Part shown: one piece after another, positions 30,049-32,949 of the stretch
Layout of the letters: each line of letters begins with the position of its first letter
How positions within the stretch are numbered: the stretch's first letter is position 1
NCBI RefSeq assembly: GCF_000006405.1
Contig: NW_003214682.1
Coordinates: 79,266 to 112,214 of the forward strand
DNA length: 32,949 nt
Direction: 5' to 3'
Source: Perkinsus marinus ATCC 50983
Lineage: Eukaryota; Perkinsozoa; Perkinsida; Perkinsidae
Program-made: the position numbers and the translations under genes
The notes under the pieces: model-generated
Told to the model about the DNA's origin: nothing
Database searches by the model: none
Seen by the model: only the letters and a program-made list of their open reading frames with translations

Positions 30049-30265
30049 ATAGGTGAAACCTCGACGGAGAGTGCTTGCCCACTTCGGGATAGTGCGGATC
30101 TCCCAGCGCTGAGGCGATCGAGAACTTGCCCGTTTCATTCGAGCATGGCCAGAGCGTGCCAGCCGCTACAAAGAACGCGAGCTATACTCGGGTCTTTGTT
30201 CATATTTTTTTTTGATCTCCCTTATTTAACCAAGGTCTAGCGAGAGGTAGTTGTTCATCTCGGCC
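30038..30265. repeat. Diverged duplicated block, copy 1
   Basis: Colinear with 30449-30690. Shared landmarks are GCAGTTTTTCCATAGGTGAAA, CCCGTTTCATTCGAGCATGG, GTGCCAGCCGCTACAAAGAA and AGGTCTAGCGAGAGGTAGTT. Confidence 0.75.
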
Positions 30266-30448
30266 CTGGTTTGCGTTAGGAAACCGGCCACGAGAGATCA
30301 TCCACCTTGCAGTTGCCGAAAGCTACAAATCACGGACCCAGTTTACGGGTTCCGTGTTGTGGTTTTCGACCACTGCCCCTCCCGAACTCGCAGATCAGAG
30401 GTTCCAATAACTTCAAACATCGGATAAGTAAAAGCAGCACCGCAGTTT

Positions 30449-30690
30449 GTCCGTAGGCGAAAGCCAGTCGAAGAGTTTCAGCTCATATCCCGATTGTGCA
30501 GGTTTACATGTCTCGGCCGTTCGAGTATTGGCCCGTTTCATGTACATACGTGCAGAGTATGCCAGCCCTAGCGAAGAACACGAGTCAGCTGGTGTCATTG
30601 ACATGACAATACAATGACTCATTTCACGGGGCAGTGTTTTCTTCATTAACTGAGGTCTCGCGAGATGTACTTATTCACCTCAGTTCACTC
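30449..30690. repeat. Diverged duplicated block, copy 2
   Basis: It carries the counterparts GCAGTTTGTCCGTAGGCGAAA, GGCCCGTTTCATGTACATAC, ATGCCAGCCCTAGCGAAGAA and AGGTCTCGCGAGATGTACTT. On the minus strand this copy keeps an open frame (MKRANTRTAET, then YELKLFDWLSPTDKLRCCF), while copy 1 is interrupted. Confidence 0.75.
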
Positions 30691-31455
30691 AGTTGTTCGC
30701 GCCGAACGGCAGTCTCGCTTGAACCAACTTTGATACCCCTAGGTATTCACACGGTAACACTGCCACCGTAGCAGTTATTGGCCATTGCCACGGCGGGCTC
30801 TGGTAGTGGAAGTGGTCGTCGCCTCAAACCTCATGGTCGCTTCGCTGACCGAGCAGCGACCATACCCATTATGGACCATTGCTCACAAAAAAAGTAAGTT
30901 AATCAAGGCGAGCCTCGAAGTCCCACTTCTTCGAGGACGAAGAGGGGGCTCAAACAATCCTAACAAAAAAAGCAGCAGTCGAAAGGCAAAATCCTAAAGT
31001 GAGCGAGAGCGTGACTCGCAAGGCAAAGCTGCCAGCCAATTATGAGACAAGTGGACATCGTCCACAAGTTTCCCAACTCAGAGGTGTCTATTGGACGAGC
31101 TCTGGGTTTCAAAAGAATTGTTCGATGAACTCCATACGATGACCTGAGGAGCCACAGCAACGCACTCAACCCTAGTTCAGGGTTAATTATGCGCGCAGGG
31201 GAAGAGATCTCCTAGGGCCCCTAGAAGATCTCTTCCCCTGGGCGCATGATGAGGGGACCATTATAGTCGCCGATTGTGCACAGGAACAATGGCGAGTCTA
31301 CACAAGGGATACGCGTTCATCACAACCATTTCATGCAACACCTCAGCAATATAACGAAAACAAGACTTCACCAAGGAATACTACTCAATACTTTCTGTAT
31401 AGCAGAAAGAGACGCTTTCTGTGTAGCGGCAGTGTTAGGTGGTAGTACCATGAAA
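30691..31455. other. Region with weak coding signs and several hairpins
   Basis: On the minus strand 30960-31169 has a partly hydrophobic open stretch (HRTILLKPRARPIDTSELG). Hairpins occur at 30913-30936 (CCTCGAAG/CTTCGAGG), 31196-31240 and 31391-31409 (CTTTCTG/CAGAAAG). I cannot assemble a gene. Confidence 0.35.
31196..31240. repeat. 45-nt near-perfect palindrome
   Basis: The 15-bp arms 31196-31210 and 31226-31240 (CAGGGGAAGAGATCT and complement) pair perfectly. After one mismatch CTAGGG pairs with CCCTAG around a single C at 31218. This is the strongest palindrome in the window. Confidence 0.95.
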
Positions 31456-31815
31456 TCAGAGTAGTATAACTCTTATGTTAGAGAATGGACGACACCAGAC
31501 TCTGGTGTCAAAATTCACTTCGGTTGCACTTTGCAACCGAAGTGCATCTCGATCCCTGATCTTCTCAAAGGTATCAACGGCCTCTGCACTGAAGTTTGGT
31601 ATACCCTCTTGAACCCTTGGAGCGGATCTTATCTGGTCAATAGCCGAAGGTACTTGACATCGCTGCCGCGATTAAACTTCGTCAGTTACACCACAGTAGG
31701 TTCCATATACTTCCAGCAGCGGACCTTCCAAAAAGGAAGGATGGGGTACTCGTCAGGCGGATACACGTCGGACTTGTCGAGGAAGTCAATGCGTCCGAGC
31801 TGGCATGGACCACCA
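31456..31815 (-). CDS. Uncharacterised spliced coding segments
   Basis: The exon ending at 31725 with donor GTCCGC reads QLGRIDFLDKSDVYPPDEYP and continues ILPFWK. A second stretch, 31456-31588, starts after an acceptor and reads EAVDTFEKIRDRDALRLQ; it runs to a TGA through the hairpins at 31491-31544. The phases of the two do not match directly, so an exon between them is missing or one model is wrong. No family is recognised. Confidence 0.4.
31491..31544. repeat. Two adjacent hairpins
   Basis: GACACCAGA/TCTGGTGTC pair around one C (31491-31509). CACTTCGGTTGC/GCAACCGAAGTG pair across 5 nt (31516-31544), a 12-bp perfect stem. Confidence 0.9.
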
Positions 31816-31892
31816 GTGGTGATTCACCGCAGAAGATCACCGGAAGACCCCCGAAAAAGTCTGTCCCTCTGTGGCACCCACGTTGGATCCAC

Positions 31893-32949
31893 TTGACCGT
31901 CTCTGATATTGCATCGAGAACCGTTTTGTGCAGCGCACATACCTCGCCAACGAGCTATGTGAAATGGCGGAAATACCGCCATAAAGATAAAAGCCATAGA
32001 AAAGCGATAATTCTAGCATATGATAACGATCAAGATTATAAGAGAGTAGCACAAGAACACAACGTCAAACCGGATACAGCCTACCGCATTGCCAAAAAGA
32101 GAAGTTTTATTCCAAAACGAAGAGGAGGACGCTGTGCATATAAGATTACAGAACAACGAAGAGAAGCAGTGATCAAAACTGTCGAAAACAACCCAACCTC
32201 CACTCTGGCTCAAATGGAAGCTACCCTCGACCAACGCCAAGACTTGGAGAAAATTTTCATGAGCTCTATCGACCGGATTTTAGACAACGCCCTAATCACA
32301 CTCAAGAGACTTCACCTTCATACTGAGGTAAGAAAATTCACTATCAAATTCACCACTCTTACTATCGCGATCTCAATATCAGAGCAGAAACTCACAGGCT
32401 AACAAAACCTAACGTCGAATATGCGCCGAATATATGCTCAGCCAAGAAAAGAGCTACCGGTACATATATGTTGATGAAACAGGCTACAATCTCTTCACGA
32501 CGAGGGGAATGGGCCGTTCTCGCCTGGGTACTACGAAAGAATCCAACACTCTCCACATTTCTCGCTCTAGGTAGAAAGGCCGTCACTGTGGTTCAAAACC
32601 AAAGAGGCCGGCACGTGAGCTCCATTGTGGCTCCATCGCCTCTCAACTCCATGGCCAGTAAATTCTCACGACTCCGAGAGTTGAACTCCCTCCTGGTAAA
32701 CCCTTCCTGACTTGGTTCGACAACGCACCCTGCCACAACCGAGGAGTCCACACATGCGTACAATTGGGTTTGCAAGGCCAAAAACTATCCCCAAACAGCC
32801 CAGAGCTCAACGTGGTCAAGTTCATGCTTAACGCCTTTAAAGCAGCACTCAAAGCCCATATACAACAAGTCCAAGTGATTCCACAAGAAGGCGAATCCCT
32901 ATATCAAGCTCATAGCCGGATTTTATTGGCTGCAGCCCCGCAGTGTATG
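31893..32949 (+). pseudogene. Decayed Tc1/mariner-superfamily (DDE) transposase, cut by window end
   Basis: The N-terminal part (to 32402) contains a helix-turn-helix DNA-binding segment (YKRVAQEHNVKPDTAYRIAK), then a GR-rich linker (KRRGGR) and a second helical region (REAVIKTVENNPTSTLAQ). The catalytic part lies in a different frame. The first Asp is in VDETGYNLFTTRGMGRS (codon 32473-32475), an in-frame TAG follows at about 32572, and the second Asp is in FDNAPCH (32719-32721). The SPELN motif is present, but the third acidic residue position holds Lys (32818-32820). A frameshift, a stop and a lost catalytic residue mean this copy is not functional. The left boundary and terminal repeats were not identified. 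The element is unlikely to be the direct source of F1, whose ends differ from anything seen here. Confidence 0.9.

Overview
This is a nuclear eukaryotic window. Coding sequence is broken into many short exons by GT-AG introns, most of them 41-140 bp and some 0.3-1.5 kb. Exon models built by hand keep reading phase through 7 to 16 exons and reproduce known protein families, so the main genes are well supported. The lineage cannot be fixed from the sequence alone. The gene set (VPS13-type lipid-transfer protein, S10 serine carboxypeptidase, FUN14 protein with an EF-hand, isopenicillin-N-synthase-like oxygenase, prohibitin 2, Tc1/mariner transposase), very short introns and heavy MITE load fit a free-living or parasitic protist. 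A perkinsid-like alveolate is a low-confidence guess. No bacterial operon, CRISPR array, rRNA or tRNA was seen.

Layout. 1-8303 (+): C-terminal 16 exons of a VPS13/chorein-like gene whose 5' part lies outside the window. About 8.68-9.92 kb (+): an uncharacterised spliced gene. 10.76-13.16 kb (-): a complete 15-exon S10 serine carboxypeptidase-like gene (454 aa). 14.0-15.1 kb and 15.95-17.12 kb (-): uncharacterised spliced coding segments separated by a 0.58-kb foldback element. 17.71-20.34 kb (-): a 5-exon FUN14 gene (187 aa). 20.65-25.0 kb (-): a 7-exon 2OG-Fe(II) oxygenase (314 aa). 26.43-28.57 kb (-): an 8-exon prohibitin-2 (290 aa). 28.9-31.9 kb: scattered minus-strand coding fragments without a recognised family, including a duplicated block. 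31.9-32.95 kb (+): a decayed Tc1/mariner-type transposase running off the end.

The non-coding DNA is the most unusual part. Two short repeat families are packed into introns: F1, a 110-150 bp MITE with TGGAGTTTCAC ends, about 20 copies, and F2, a 150-200 bp repeat containing CTCAGCTGAGCTCAGGAG, about 15 copies. They fill introns of the VPS13, oxygenase and prohibitin genes and one spacer, but are essentially absent from 8.3-20.4 kb and 28.1-32.9 kb. Those clean regions instead carry many short, near-perfect palindromes, often with a single-base centre and often inside introns close to splice sites. The genes look like independent housekeeping or metabolic loci. Their shared feature is the way their introns are built.
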